Source: Candidatus Poribacteria bacterium (GTDB taxonomy: Bacteria > Poribacteria > WGA-4E > PCPOR2b). From it: a stretch of DNA of 64,000 nt. The notes beneath the pieces were generated by a model. That model made no database searches and had not been told where the DNA came from. It saw only the letters and a list, made by a program, of their open reading frames with translations. How positions within the stretch are numbered: position 1 is the first letter of the stretch; each line of letters opens with the position of its first letter. The DNA lies in contig JAJECO010000008.1 of NCBI GenBank assembly GCA_022822005.1, forward strand, positions 124,001-188,000, read 5' to 3'. This document shows, piece by piece, positions 16,703 through 25,268 of this stretch. The translations under genes were made by a program, and so were the position numbers.

Positions 16703-17400
16703 TTTTTTCGTCCAATATGGATAGCGACAATGCCAAGGGTTTTCCGGTAAAATCGGACATCCGTAAGCCCACACTCCTCCATAATCCTCTTGAGCTGTTC
16801 ACAGTCTGGAAACTGCATGACGGAATCCGGCAAGTAACCGTAGGCGTCATCTCTATTCCTTGATATTAGATTTCCGACACACGGCAGGAGGCTCTTGAAG
16901 TAGAAGTAGTATAGGTGGCGAAACAGCGGCGTTGTCGGCTGTGTGAACTCAAGGATAGCGATCCGCCCGCTCGCCACAGCGACTCGACACATTTCGCGGA
17001 TACCGAGCCGGAGATCTGTAACGTTGCGGATACCGAAACCCACCGATACGATATCAAAAGTATTGTCCGAAAATGGTAGTTCGAGTGTATCTGCCTCAAT
17101 TGGGATGAAAGCGTTAGTCCGTCCCTGCTTTTCAACCTTATCCTTGCCAACGGCGAGCATGTCATAAACGAAGTCTGTGCCAATTACAGCGGTATCCCCA
17201 GTTTTGTTAGCATAGGCAAGGGCGAGTTCACCCGTTCCCGTACAGACATCAAGGACTCTGCTCCCGTGCGCCACGTCGCTCATCCGCACTGTGAACTTCC
17301 GCCACGCCCGATCGCGTCGCAGACTCAATAGGGAATTGAGAAAGTCGTACCGCTTCGCAATTGATGAGAAGATTTTACGAACGTAAATTTCCTTGTTCAT
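16699..17400 (-). CDS. ubiE: Ubiquinone/menaquinone C-methyltransferase UbiE/MenG
   Basis: A SAM-dependent class I methyltransferase acting late in respiratory quinone synthesis. Family motifs are present in order: IAKRYDFLNSLLSL with RRDRAWR, the SAM loop VLDVCTGTGE, SVGFGIRNVTD, and the C-terminal AYGYLPDSVMQFP. The ATG at 17400 begins MNKEIYVRKIF, matching the usual family start; a TTG at 17412 is possible but adds only four residues. The 3' end overlaps the binding-protein start by 4 bp. Confidence 0.93.
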   Translation of the reverse strand: MNKEIYVRKIFSSIAKRYDFLNSLLSLRRDRAWRKFTVRMSDVAHGSRVLDVCTGTGELALAYANKTGDTAVIGTDFVYDMLAVGKDKVEKQGRTNAFIPIEADTLELPFSDNTFDIVSVGFGIRNVTDLRLGIREMCRVAVASGRIAILEFTQPTTPLFRHLYYFYFKSLLPCVGNLISRNRDDAYGYLPDSVMQFPDCEQLKRIMEECGLTDVRFYRKTLGIVAIHIGRKK

Positions 17401-17451
17401 GGGAGCGGACAACTTCTTTCGGGAGGGACTATAGGCGAGTTTAACGCTTTT

Positions 17452-18303
17452 TCAAACCTCAACGACCTGCGTCTGTTGTTCCGGCATGACGTTATGATGT
17501 TCTGCCCATTCGACAAGGGGCCAATGGATGCCGTTCGGTGCGGACCGACCGTCAGTTCCCTCCTCCGCGTCGAGAAGCTGTCTGCCGACGTCATCCAGCT
17601 TATCCAGTAGCGCCGCATCCGGCTGCACCCTGCCATTATAATGTCGAAGATAGTAGTCCTGCTTAACCCAAGAATAGTGGTAGCCGTAAATCACAACCTT
17701 GGCAACCTGGTCGGTGAAGTTGAGGGCAGCGGCGTGATAAAGGCGACTCTCGAATAGGTATGCATCCCCGGCACGTAGGATGGGTTCATCAAATTCCAGA
17801 GGGTCAACTTTGCCCTTGGGGATAGGCAACGGCTCACTGAGGTTGTTGCTTTTACGGACAAACATAGTCGCACCAGAATTGGGCTCATCAAAATCTGTCA
17901 AGCAGTAACCGATCTTCAACCCCACACGGGGCAGCTCCCGATGTCCAAGATCGAGATGGACTCCAACATCGCGGTGCCAGTTGCGGAAGGCAGGCGTTTC
18001 GGGTGCTTGTGGGTGCTTATAAATTAGCGCGGTATTGGTGATATGGATGTTGGGACCGAGCAGTTGAACGATGAGCGGTACAGTGCTTGAGTTCGTAAGG
18101 AGCGATGCGTAGGCATCTTCTTCTTGGACTAGACCGGGACGCCGATGCGCGTAGTAATCTTCGTATTCGAATGATTCCATCAATCGGTCACCGCCTTCGA
18201 TAAGACGATCAACTGTAGCCTGATCCAAGGCTTGAGGCACAATCAGATAGCCGTTTTCGTTAAAGTCTCGTCGTTGTTTTTCAGTAAGTTGAACAAAATC
18301 CAT
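17452..18303 (-). CDS. Phytanoyl-CoA dioxygenase family protein
   Basis: An Fe(II)/2-oxoglutarate dioxygenase of the PhyH type. The N-terminal FNENGYLIVPQAL motif is typical, the HxD pair is in NWHRDVG, and the distal His is in ESRLYHAAAL after RAGDAYLFE. Members hydroxylate acyl-CoA, ectoine or natural-product substrates, and expansions are common in sponge-associated candidate phyla. The substrate is unknown. An AGGGGA ribosome-binding site precedes the ATG. It lies about 50 bp upstream of ubiE on the same strand, which may only be shared transcription. Confidence 0.85.
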   Translation of the reverse strand: MDFVQLTEKQRRDFNENGYLIVPQALDQATVDRLIEGGDRLMESFEYEDYYAHRRPGLVQEEDAYASLLTNSSTVPLIVQLLGPNIHITNTALIYKHPQAPETPAFRNWHRDVGVHLDLGHRELPRVGLKIGYCLTDFDEPNSGATMFVRKSNNLSEPLPIPKGKVDPLEFDEPILRAGDAYLFESRLYHAAALNFTDQVAKVVIYGYHYSWVKQDYYLRHYNGRVQPDAALLDKLDDVGRQLLDAEEGTDGRSAPNGIHWPLVEWAEHHNVMPEQQTQVVEV

Positions 18304-18335
18304 AGCAGTTGGGTCCCCTAACTCAATTTCTTAGG

Positions 18336-18791
18336 TTACGATGCCTGTTGACCAAATACTTTTGCGAAATCGACTTGAATCTCCTCATTCTCAACAATTC
18401 TGTCATGGAACAATTTTTCTTCTGACGAGGTTGTCACGAATACACTTCTGCTATGCGGCTCTATTGTCCAAACGGCCTTGACCCCTGCTTGAATTAATTG
18501 TGCTGCTTTTCCCAGCAATTCCTCAATAGTCTGACTTGAAGAAATAACTTCAATTGCTAAGACCGGCATCTGTTGAAATTTAGAGACATCACGGAAAAAA
18601 TTGGGGTGTATTTGCTCTTTGGGAAAAATTGAAATATCCGGCGTGAGTCCATTTGCAATATCCAGAGTGAGTTCCGGTAGGGGTTCAACCTTCTCATTCT
18701 GCAGCAACTGACGGAGGATTTGAAGGCAGATATAACTATGATTCAGTGAAGGCATTTCTTCATCCTGTTTATCATTTTCAAGATTTAGCAT
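18336..18791 (-). CDS. Uma2 family (DUF820) putative nuclease
   Basis: The product has the PD-(D/E)xK-like core of Uma2 proteins: TPDISIFPKEQ followed by PVLAIEVISSSQTIEELLGK, then the AGVKAVWTIEP strand. It is 151 residues long, somewhat shorter than the usual 180-200, and starts inside the domain after a short leader (MLNLENDKQDEEMPSLNHS), so it may be a reduced member. GAGAGGT precedes the ATG. Function in this family is unproven; the genes are numerous in cyanobacteria and other mobile-DNA-rich genomes. Confidence 0.75.
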   Translation of the reverse strand: MLNLENDKQDEEMPSLNHSYICLQILRQLLQNEKVEPLPELTLDIANGLTPDISIFPKEQIHPNFFRDVSKFQQMPVLAIEVISSSQTIEELLGKAAQLIQAGVKAVWTIEPHSRSVFVTTSSEEKLFHDRIVENEEIQVDFAKVFGQQAS

Positions 18792-18860
18792 ATCGTTTAT
18801 ACCTCTCGCCTCACTACTCCCGATGGGATCGGGATTTGAAGTTTTTTCCTATGTTTTACA

Positions 18861-19811
18861 CTAAAAGTTTGAAATGAGTGAAAACCGGTGGGCAGCGCCG
18901 AGTTTGCCGTAGGAGACAAAGGCGTAGTCAAGCTGAAATCCTTCAATGCTGAATCCGATTCCGCTGGTGATGCCGGAGGCTGTTCCGAGATCGTTGCCGC
19001 CGAGTCTATATTTGTAACCCGCACGCAGGTGGATGAGCTCGTAGGCGGTGAACGCCGCGCCCACGCCAACGGTGGGGTCATTGTCGCTGGGACGGTTTAC
19101 ATCGGCGGTGAGGGTGAACGCCTCGTCGATCAATCTGTACGCCGCACCGACCTTGATGTTGAGGGGCAGGCTAAAGGATTCCTCAACGAACTTGACCTTG
19201 GCTCCGAGATGTTGGACATTGAATCCGAGAGAGATCGAATTGTTGAGGATAGCGTACAGGCCTCCTATATCAAACGCGACGACCTGGGCACTTTCGGTGT
19301 CAATCTTTTCGCGAACCCATTTGGCGTTGGCACCCAAAGAGAGCGCACCTCCAAATCGACGAGCATAGGAAGCGATTAGGGCAAGATCATAGGGGTGGAA
19401 GTTTTCCGTTTTAACTGGCTCGCCACTCTCATTAATGTCGTATCCTTCAAGCTCGCCATAGGAGAGGTAGATGAGACTCCCGCCGAGTGTGCCCGCGTCT
19501 CCGAGGGGCTGTGCAAAGCCGATGAACTGGTGGTTAATCCCTTCAAACCACTCGTTGTGCATGAGTCCGAGCTGCGGACGCTGCAGTTGGGCAAGTCCCG
19601 CCGGATTCCAGTGTGTCGCATACAGATCATCTGCAACGGCGACCTGGGATTCTCCCATGCCGATGGCTTTCGCCCCAACACCGATCTTCAGGAATGTCAT
19701 CGCCCGCGTTCCGACGTTTTCATGGATGTCAGCACCATTGGCGACCGTCCATGGGCACAGCGCGATTCCGCAGAGTATAAGAAGGCTTAGATATCTATTA
19801 AATCTTGGCAA
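18861..19811 (-). CDS. PorV/PorQ-like outer-membrane beta-barrel protein
   Basis: A signal peptide (RYLSLLILCGIALCPWTVANG) is followed by the PorV/PorQ hallmark FLKIGVGAKAIGMGESQVAV, then ADDLYATHWNPAGLA and many alternating strands ending in the aromatic-rich FSLISNF of a barrel protein. PorV relatives work with type IX secretion; PorQ/UPF0164 proteins are broader and of unclear role. No other secretion genes lie nearby. A perfect-consensus promoter is about 60-90 bp upstream. Confidence 0.85.
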   Translation of the reverse strand: MPRFNRYLSLLILCGIALCPWTVANGADIHENVGTRAMTFLKIGVGAKAIGMGESQVAVADDLYATHWNPAGLAQLQRPQLGLMHNEWFEGINHQFIGFAQPLGDAGTLGGSLIYLSYGELEGYDINESGEPVKTENFHPYDLALIASYARRFGGALSLGANAKWVREKIDTESAQVVAFDIGGLYAILNNSISLGFNVQHLGAKVKFVEESFSLPLNIKVGAAYRLIDEAFTLTADVNRPSDNDPTVGVGAAFTAYELIHLRAGYKYRLGGNDLGTASGITSGIGFSIEGFQLDYAFVSYGKLGAAHRFSLISNF

Positions 19812-19871
19812 ACGATTCTCCTGATTGAAGCATAGAAAAAGAGCGATTATACCCTCAAAAAAGTTTGGGGC

Positions 19872-19900
19872 ATTATAGCGAATCGGATTGAGTTTGTCAA
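19872..19900 (-). promoter_or_regulatory. Consensus promoter of the PorV-like gene
   Basis: On the minus strand TTGACA (19900-19895) and TATAAT (19877-19872) are separated by exactly 17 bp, a perfect sigma-70 consensus, upstream of the ATG at 19811. Confidence 0.85.
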
Positions 19901-19957
19901 TACAAATCTTGGAACCTCACGCAAGTGGCGTGGGTGAGTGATTCAACCAATGTAGTG

Positions 19958-20332
19958 TTAGGTCGCTTCCGGATCTGCGTCACTATTTTCGAGGGCATCG
20001 TCGGGCAAGCTCGCAAGGTGATCTTCAATAATGCTTTTCGCATCTTGCACCTGATCAGACTGAACAAGAAGCTCGCCCCATTCGGATTCGAGCCGAATGC
20101 CCCCGAGCGCGGAGATCTCGTGCGGATGTACCACCGCATCAATTCCTTCACCCTCCAGCACTCCCTTAATTAGGTTGCCGACAAATTCGTTGGGGATCTC
20201 TTGGATAACCTCCCAATCAATGTACTCAACGGTGTCCTCTGGCAGGCGTTCTGGCTCTAATTCAACTTGACAATCAGCACAGATTAAAACATCTGAGGTA
20301 TATTCAGCGCTGCATTCTGGACAAAATGACAT
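19958..20332 (-). CDS. Zinc-ribbon protein with DUF2007-like domain
   Basis: A 124-residue protein. It opens MSFCPECSAEYTSDVLICADC, a CxxC...CxxC zinc ribbon, and continues with FVGNLIKGVLEGEGIDAVV and a GELLVQSDQVQDAKSIIEDH segment typical of the DUF2007 signal-transducing-like ferredoxin fold. The ATG at 20332 has a strong GGAGG site; an upstream start at 20401 would put the zinc ribbon in the interior. The function is unknown; small zinc-ribbon/DUF2007 proteins are widespread and probably regulatory. Confidence 0.8.
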   Translation of the reverse strand: MSFCPECSAEYTSDVLICADCQVELEPERLPEDTVEYIDWEVIQEIPNEFVGNLIKGVLEGEGIDAVVHPHEISALGGIRLESEWGELLVQSDQVQDAKSIIEDHLASLPDDALENSDADPEAT

Positions 20333-20356
20333 GGTAGATACCTCCTTCCGTTTAAT

Positions 20357-20440
20357 GATCAATGGCGCTAGTTTGCAAGTGCTGATACGCGTCCCGGTCA
20401 AAGATCAAAAGTGAAACGTGATGCGTAAAACGTGAAAATG
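20357..20440 (+). repeat. ACCAAT/ATTGGT-type repeat, copy 2 (decayed ends)
   Basis: Contains GGCGCTAGTTTGCAAGTGCTGATA and GTGAAACGTGATGCGTAAAACGTGAAAA, aligned with 36259-36340 and the inverted 5516-5580. The terminal ATTGGT is lost, and the TIR-bounded element starting at 20443 is joined to it. Confidence 0.75.
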
Positions 20441-20442
20441 GA

Positions 20443-20576
20443 CAGGACTTACACAAATTTAGCACATGGAGGGTAGATTTTTGATTTTTAACCCCCTAAA
20501 TCCCCCAACCCCCCTAGCCCCCCTTGTCAGGGAGGAAACTTGTCAGGGGGCTGATGAACGCGCTGCGTAAGTCCTA
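20443..20576. repeat. TIR-bounded palindromic element, copy 3 (134 bp)
   Basis: Ends are CAGGACTTACACA and TGCGTAAGTCCTA (one internal mismatch plus the terminal base). The inside holds the CCCCTAAATCCCCC / CTTGTCAGGGxGG module that also occurs at 13715-13815 and 26500-26530. It lies between the zinc-ribbon gene and the amidohydrolase. Confidence 0.82.
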
Positions 20577-20601
20577 AGTAGTACGCCTTTGTAGATGTGG
20601 C

Positions 20602-21423
20602 TTACTCGCCAAAATTCCAAAGCCGGAGTGCGGTTTTACCCAGCACCCATTCCCGATCTTCGGGCGCGAAGAAGTCCATCTCGTCTCGCACAACGGATAG
20701 GGTTTGCGCATAGGTCGCGTTGGGCAAGCAGACGGGCCAATCCGTGCCCCACATGATGCGCTTGCCGCCGAATGCCTGATAGACTTTTTTGACCAGGTCG
20801 TGAGAATCCTTCCAAGGATATTCGCTATCGGAAGATGACCAGGTGTGGCTAATTTTGACATACACCCGCGGGTATCGCGCCATGTCCAGTAGTAACTGCT
20901 GCTTTTCGGGGTCATCCACTGGCGCGCTTGCCATGTGATCGATAGAGACATCGAGGTCACCGTGCCGGTCTAAGATTGCCGCAAGGTCAGGCATCCGATC
21001 AACGCCAGTCAAAATTAGCATTGGGACACCAAGCTCCTCTGCCCGGCTGAAGATTGGATCCATCAAGGGACCCGTGAACCAATCGTCGGTAGCACTGCCA
21101 GACGGGCTGAGGCGGACACCGTGGATGCCGTGCTCCTCAACCCAGTAACTCAGATGGTCTGGTGCGTCGGGATCCTCTGGGTTCACCCGGCAGACCGCCA
21201 TGAATTTGTCGGGATAATCTTTTATTGCCTTCGCGGCGTAACTGTTGTCCCAGCGATAATGGATGACTTGCACGAGCACTGTTTTTTCAACACCGTTGGC
21301 GTTCATCAGATCCAGTAACATCTCCGGTGTGGCATCATCGGTTGGTGGGGTTGTTGTTTCGGGTGCCCACGGGAATTGTGGGTCATTTTTCCAGACATGG
21401 ACGTGTGGGTCAATAATTCTCAA
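20602..21423 (-). CDS. Amidohydrolase-2 family TIM-barrel hydrolase
   Basis: A COG2159/COG3618-type metal-dependent hydrolase. The N-terminal metal site is IDPHVHVW, further ligands are in SIDHMASAP, and the late catalytic Asp is in MWGTDWPVC. Family members include L-fuconolactonase, pyrone-dicarboxylate lactonase and decarboxylases; a sugar-lactone substrate would fit the sugar-acid genes of this window but is inference. The start is a TTG at 21423 with AAAGGA eight bases before it. It has a paralogue at 36353-37180 in which the late Asp is changed. Confidence 0.85.
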   Translation of the reverse strand: MRIIDPHVHVWKNDPQFPWAPETTTPPTDDATPEMLLDLMNANGVEKTVLVQVIHYRWDNSYAAKAIKDYPDKFMAVCRVNPEDPDAPDHLSYWVEEHGIHGVRLSPSGSATDDWFTGPLMDPIFSRAEELGVPMLILTGVDRMPDLAAILDRHGDLDVSIDHMASAPVDDPEKQQLLLDMARYPRVYVKISHTWSSSDSEYPWKDSHDLVKKVYQAFGGKRIMWGTDWPVCLPNATYAQTLSVVRDEMDFFAPEDREWVLGKTALRLWNFGE

Positions 21424-21718
21424 TTTTGTTTTCCTTTCTACATCGGGGTTTTCGGGACACTCTTAATTGAATGAGGTGTATGTATACGCAGACACCTTAA
21501 ACCTCGTTTTATTGTTAAGGACCTAGATAGAATTTCTCGAACTATCCAGAACAGCTAAGCTGATAGCCGCTCTGCCCGCTGAATTAAAGAAGATGATTTC
21601 TTACACTGGTTCCCCACTAATCATCGAAGTCGGAGAACTGTTAGTAGCTGAAGACAGAACCGCGAAGAGGAGAAAGTCAAAGAGTAACGTGAGGTCATTA
21701 TTGACAAATCTGACGTAC
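21424..21718. other. Intergenic, nothing recognised
   Basis: 295 bp between the amidohydrolase start and the PIN toxin stop. It carries a short open frame beginning MISYTGSPLIIEVGELLVAE on the plus strand (21593-21841), but this overlaps the toxin gene and shows no family. Confidence 0.4.
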
Positions 21719-22135
21719 TTAACTTGTCCAATCCTCAAGCTGCAATCCGAATCCGAAAATCCGCTGAAAGTCCAAATCAGAAGTCACAAGAATTGCATTG
21801 AGTGTCATAGCAGTAGCAGCTATCCAAAGATCATTATCTGATAATGGTGTCCCCTGTTGTTCTGCCCGAGTTTTCATTTGTGCATAATAATCAGCAGCTT
21901 CTTCCGGTACGGCAAAACACGGCAATCCCGCAAATAGATTGACGATTTGATTCTTCAAAGATTGCCGCCTACGCCCCGTTGGCAGCCTTTCAATGCCAAA
22001 GAGGATTTCACCTGTAACAATCGTGCAGGTAAAAACGTAATCATCGTCATCAGATAAAGAAGCCAAACGGGCGACCACATGGGGTGCGTGTGCCATCAAA
22101 AGGCTGCACGTTGATGTTTCTAAAAGATAGTCCAT
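21719..22135 (-). CDS. VapC-like PIN-domain toxin
   Basis: A 138-residue PIN ribonuclease. The usual first acidic motif YLLDTN appears as YLLETST, with Glu in place of Asp. The other acidic positions are normal: TGEILFGIE, DNDLWIAATA and TSDLDF. Such toxins cleave tRNA or rRNA until bound by their antitoxin. The ATG at 22135 comes three bases after the antitoxin stop, the tight spacing usual in such pairs. Activity may be altered by the Asp-to-Glu change. Confidence 0.85.
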   Translation of the reverse strand: MDYLLETSTCSLLMAHAPHVVARLASLSDDDDYVFTCTIVTGEILFGIERLPTGRRRQSLKNQIVNLFAGLPCFAVPEEAADYYAQMKTRAEQQGTPLSDNDLWIAATAMTLNAILVTSDLDFQRIFGFGLQLEDWTS

Positions 22136-22138
22136 CAA

Positions 22139-22405
22139 CTATGCCTCTTCCAATTTGTCAAAGGGGGAATCAAATCGCATGGGAATTTCCCCCTCTTTAA
22201 TTGACTGAAGAAGAGCATACGCATCTTCCATTGTCACGTCATGCGATTTGTTGATAGCTTCTAGGACTTGTTTGGGTTGCCCCGTTCGTTTCGGCTTTTG
22301 CGATTTCCAGCTAAGATATTCCAAGTATTGCTTCAGTTCTCCTATCTCAGGGGTTGGTAGCTTTGCAACAGTCTCAAGTACCCACTCTTTTGTTGTCACT
22401 GACAC
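22139..22405 (-). CDS. Antitoxin partner of the PIN toxin
   Basis: An 88-residue helical protein (GTG start with GGAGG upstream) whose stop is three bases before the toxin start. The N-terminus KEWVLETVAKLPTPEIGELKQYLEYLSW resembles the DUF2281-like helical cover of antitoxins, and the C-terminal DSPFDKLEEA is acidic, as expected of the toxin-wrapping tail. The identification rests mainly on gene order and size. Confidence 0.75.
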   Translation of the reverse strand: MSVTTKEWVLETVAKLPTPEIGELKQYLEYLSWKSQKPKRTGQPKQVLEAINKSHDVTMEDAYALLQSIKEGEIPMRFDSPFDKLEEA

Positions 22406-22514
22406 GATCCTTCTTCCTCCTTTTTAGCAGGCTTTGACTTGCGTCTGAAGTTCCTGTTTACCTCCGATATGATGCAGAATGTCTATTCTATTTACCAATT
22501 GTGCCAGCACCGTG

Positions 22515-22859
22515 CTATACAGGCTCGTATAGGCATGCGTCTAAAATGCTCAGAACCTCGTCGAGCACGGACTGAGAGGCTTTCTTAATAAACTTCACCT
22601 TTCGGTTTGCATAATCGACAGACTTGATCTGTTCAACCATAATAAAACCGGTAAGGGATGATTCGTCGGGAACGGCTACATGGAATGGAATATCTCTCCG
22701 CGTGTTGGTTATTGGACATACCATAGCCAGTCCAGTATGCCTATTAAAGAGCGTGCGGCTGACCACCAATGCGGGACGACGTCCCTGTTGTTCGTGTCCT
22801 GCCTGCGGGTCGAAGGTCAAAGCCACAAAGTCTCCTTTTTGGGGAATATATTGGGACAT
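22515..22859 (-). CDS. mazF: MazF/PemK-type mRNA-cleaving toxin
   Basis: A 114-residue MazF fold with the expected blocks: YIPQKGDFVALTFDPQAGHE with QQGRRPALVVSRTLFN, then MVCPITNTRRDIPFHV and FIMVEQIKSVDYANR. MazF endoribonucleases cut mRNA at short motifs when free of MazE. The ATG directly follows the TAA of the antitoxin gene with no gap. Confidence 0.93.
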   Translation of the reverse strand: MSQYIPQKGDFVALTFDPQAGHEQQGRRPALVVSRTLFNRHTGLAMVCPITNTRRDIPFHVAVPDESSLTGFIMVEQIKSVDYANRKVKFIKKASQSVLDEVLSILDACLYEPV

Positions 22860-23108
22860 TTACCACACTTCCTTCCCAGCAGCCTCACCCCAGTCCAACT
22901 CTTCGGCATGATGCTTTTGGGGCATCTTCGATACCAATTCCTTCAGATCATACCTGCCCCGTACTTTAGTAACGGGTTCGATTATAATCCGCCCTTTCTG
23001 CACCGAAACATTAACCTCATCACCCACATGGATCTGGACCTCTTGGAGCAGAGCCTTTGTCAACCGAAGCCCTTGGCTATTTCCCCATTTCTGAACTTTA
23101 CTCAACAT
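22860..23108 (-). CDS. mazE: MazE/AbrB-type antitoxin
   Basis: An 82-residue SpoVT/AbrB-like DNA-binding antitoxin. The N-terminal swapped-hairpin signature LSKVQKWGNSQGLRLTKALL and VGDEVNVSVQKGRIIIEPV are clear, and the C-terminal tail DLKELVSKMPQKHHAEELDW binds the toxin. It usually represses its own promoter together with MazF. The start at 23108 fits GAGGGGT before it; a longer start at 23123 adds only MRGVA. Confidence 0.92.
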   Translation of the reverse strand: MLSKVQKWGNSQGLRLTKALLQEVQIHVGDEVNVSVQKGRIIIEPVTKVRGRYDLKELVSKMPQKHHAEELDWGEAAGKEVW

Positions 23109-23261
23109 AGCTACCCCTCTCAAAGGTGTTAAATGTATATCCTAAGTATACCCCGAAGGAGGTTGAAAAAGCAAGATTATTGGGATATTCCATCGACCTA
23201 AGCCTATAACAACAGAACTAAAATAAAACAGATCAGGAGAAGCAGGTGACGTCTGTAGCGT

Positions 23262-24446
23262 CTATACACCAAACTCTCCCTTAACCTCGGCGAACATTTT
23301 GACCGCGAAATCGAGGTCTTCGATTGAATGTGCAGCGGAGATTTGGGTCCGGATGCGCGCCGTACCTTGAGGAACGACAGGATAGAAGAAGCCGATTACG
23401 TACACCCCTTTTTCGAGGAGTCGCGCCGCCATCTGTTGCGCCAACCTTGCATCGCCAAGCATAATCGGTACGATGGGGTGGTCCCCGGACGGAATGTCAA
23501 ATCCCACCTCTACCATCTTAGCTCGGAAGTAGCGGGTATTTTCCTCCAACTTGTCCCGTAGCGCAGTGGACGCTGTTATCATCTCAAGCGCTTTCAGGGA
23601 CGCGCTGACGATACTGGGAGCAACGGTATTGGAAAACAGATAGGGGCGCGAGCGTTGGCGCAGCAGATCGATAATTTCACCTCTGCCGGTTGTGAATCCG
23701 CCGCTGGCACCGCCGAGCGCCTTTCCGAGCGTACTGGTGATGATGTCGATTCTGCCAATAACGTCACGGTATTCGTGTGTACCTTTCCCCGCCTTACCCA
23801 TGAACCCCGTTGAGTGGGAATCATCGATCATGACCAACGCATCGTATCTGTCCGCAAGGTCGCAGAGATCCTGTAGGTTGGCGATAGTGCCGTCCATAGA
23901 GAACACACCGTCCGTTGCGATCAGGCGGAAGCGCGAGTCCTGCGCGTCCTTGAGTTTAGCCTCCAGATCACTCATGTCGGAATTCTTGAATCGGAAGCGT
24001 TTTGCTTTGCATAATCGGACCCCATCAATGATGCTTGCGTGATTCAGTTCGTCGCTGAGGATTGCATCCTCCTCAGTCAGGAGTGTCTCAAATAGTCCAG
24101 CGTTTGCGTCGAAACAGGAGGTATAAAGGATTGTGTCCTCCGTGCCGAGGAATTCAGAGATTTTCTTCTCGAGCGTCGTGTGGATCGCTTGGGTCCCGCA
24201 GATAAAACGCACGGACGACAGCCCGTGTCCCCACTGGTCTATGCCCTCCTTTGCTGCTTCGACGATCGCCGGGTGGTTTGACAACCCAAGGTAGTTATTG
24301 GCGCACATATTGAGAACCGTTTCACCGGTCTGGACATTGATGCGCGCCTGCTGTGGGCTGGTGATGATCCGCTCCCTTTTATACAATCCGCTCTCTTCGA
24401 TTTCTCCGAGCAGCGTCTTCAAATGAGATTTCATCCTACCAATCAT
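23262..24446 (-). CDS. kbl: Glycine C-acetyltransferase (2-amino-3-ketobutyrate CoA ligase)
   Basis: A PLP-dependent alpha-oxoamine synthase converting 2-amino-3-ketobutyrate and CoA into glycine and acetyl-CoA, the second step of threonine breakdown. Kbl features are [27 protein letters not shown], the [10 protein letters not shown] strand, [10 protein letters not shown], and the Schiff-base lysine in [14 protein letters not shown]. An ATG at 24446 is preferred because GGAGGGAAACGG lies just before it. An SDR gene and a threonine-synthase-like gene lie directly upstream on the same strand. Confidence 0.93.
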   Translation of the reverse strand: MIGRMKSHLKTLLGEIEESGLYKRERIITSPQQARINVQTGETVLNMCANNYLGLSNHPAIVEAAKEGIDQWGHGLSSVRFICGTQAIHTTLEKKISEFLGTEDTILYTSCFDANAGLFETLLTEEDAILSDELNHASIIDGVRLCKAKRFRFKNSDMSDLEAKLKDAQDSRFRLIATDGVFSMDGTIANLQDLCDLADRYDALVMIDDSHSTGFMGKAGKGTHEYRDVIGRIDIITSTLGKALGGASGGFTTGRGEIIDLLRQRSRPYLFSNTVAPSIVSASLKALEMITASTALRDKLEENTRYFRAKMVEVGFDIPSGDHPIVPIMLGDARLAQQMAARLLEKGVYVIGFFYPVVPQGTARIRTQISAAHSIEDLDFAVKMFAEVKGEFGV

Positions 24447-24482
24447 TCCGTTTCCCTCCATTTCGATAAATGACCCAATCGC

Positions 24483-25247
24483 CTACATCATCAAATCGCC
24501 GCCGTTGATATCAATAGATGCCCCTGTGATATATGCTGCATCCGTTGCAAGAAAGATTATGAGTTGCGCAACTTCGTCGGGGGTTCCCAATCTGGGAATT
24601 GGAAAACTTTCTTCATAGGCGCGTAATTGCTCAGGGGAACAGTTCTCCCGCGCCATCTCGGTGTCGATTAGCCCGGGGCAGATCGCATTGACGGTGATAC
24701 CGAAAGGCGCGACCTCTTTCGCCATCCCGCGTGTCAAGCCGAGGACACCCGCTTTGGCGGCGGTGTAATGCACACCACCGAGCGTGCTGACGCTTCTCCC
24801 CGCGGATGAAGACATATTGACGATGCGACCAAATTTGTTTTCCTTCATGATCGGCAGTACCGCCTTCGAGCAGAGAAAGCTGCCGTTCAGGTTGACATCA
24901 AGGACCTCGTCCCATTCGGCTTTGGTGACGTTATCAATTCGGGTTGGATAGAGGATGCCCGCATTGTTGACCAGAATATGGACAGTTCCATAGTGTTCGA
25001 TAGCCATTTCGACCATCTTAGCGACTTCGTCCTCTTTCGTGACATCCGTTCTCATCGCCAGCGTGCTGCTGTTAGCGGCGGCATTTATTCTCTCAGCGAC
25101 GTCCATGACTTTTTGCAGATTGATGTCGCTTACGACAACTTTCGCGCCTTCCGTTGCCAGACGACCGGCAATCGCTGCCCCCATCCCCTGGGCGGCGCCG
25201 GTAACAACCGCCACCTGATCCTGAAGTCTCCCTTCGGATTGTCCCAT
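24483..25247 (-). CDS. SDR-family NAD(P)-dependent oxidoreductase
   Basis: A classical short-chain dehydrogenase. TGAAQGMG binds the cofactor, NNAG stabilises the core, the catalytic set is Ser in MSSSAG and YTAAK, and PG follows. An Asp after the second strand (VVVSDIN) favours NAD. It resembles FabG-like 3-oxoacyl-ACP reductases and polyol or hydroxy-acid dehydrogenases. It lies 36 bp upstream of kbl and 21 bp downstream of the threonine-synthase-like gene, so a role in threonine or amino-alcohol metabolism is possible; this is inference. Confidence 0.88.
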   Translation of the reverse strand: MGQSEGRLQDQVAVVTGAAQGMGAAIAGRLATEGAKVVVSDINLQKVMDVAERINAAANSSTLAMRTDVTKEDEVAKMVEMAIEHYGTVHILVNNAGILYPTRIDNVTKAEWDEVLDVNLNGSFLCSKAVLPIMKENKFGRIVNMSSSAGRSVSTLGGVHYTAAKAGVLGLTRGMAKEVAPFGITVNAICPGLIDTEMARENCSPEQLRAYEESFPIPRLGTPDEVAQLIIFLATDAAYITGASIDINGGDLMM

Positions 25248-25268
25248 TGCGTATCTCCTCGTATTCTC

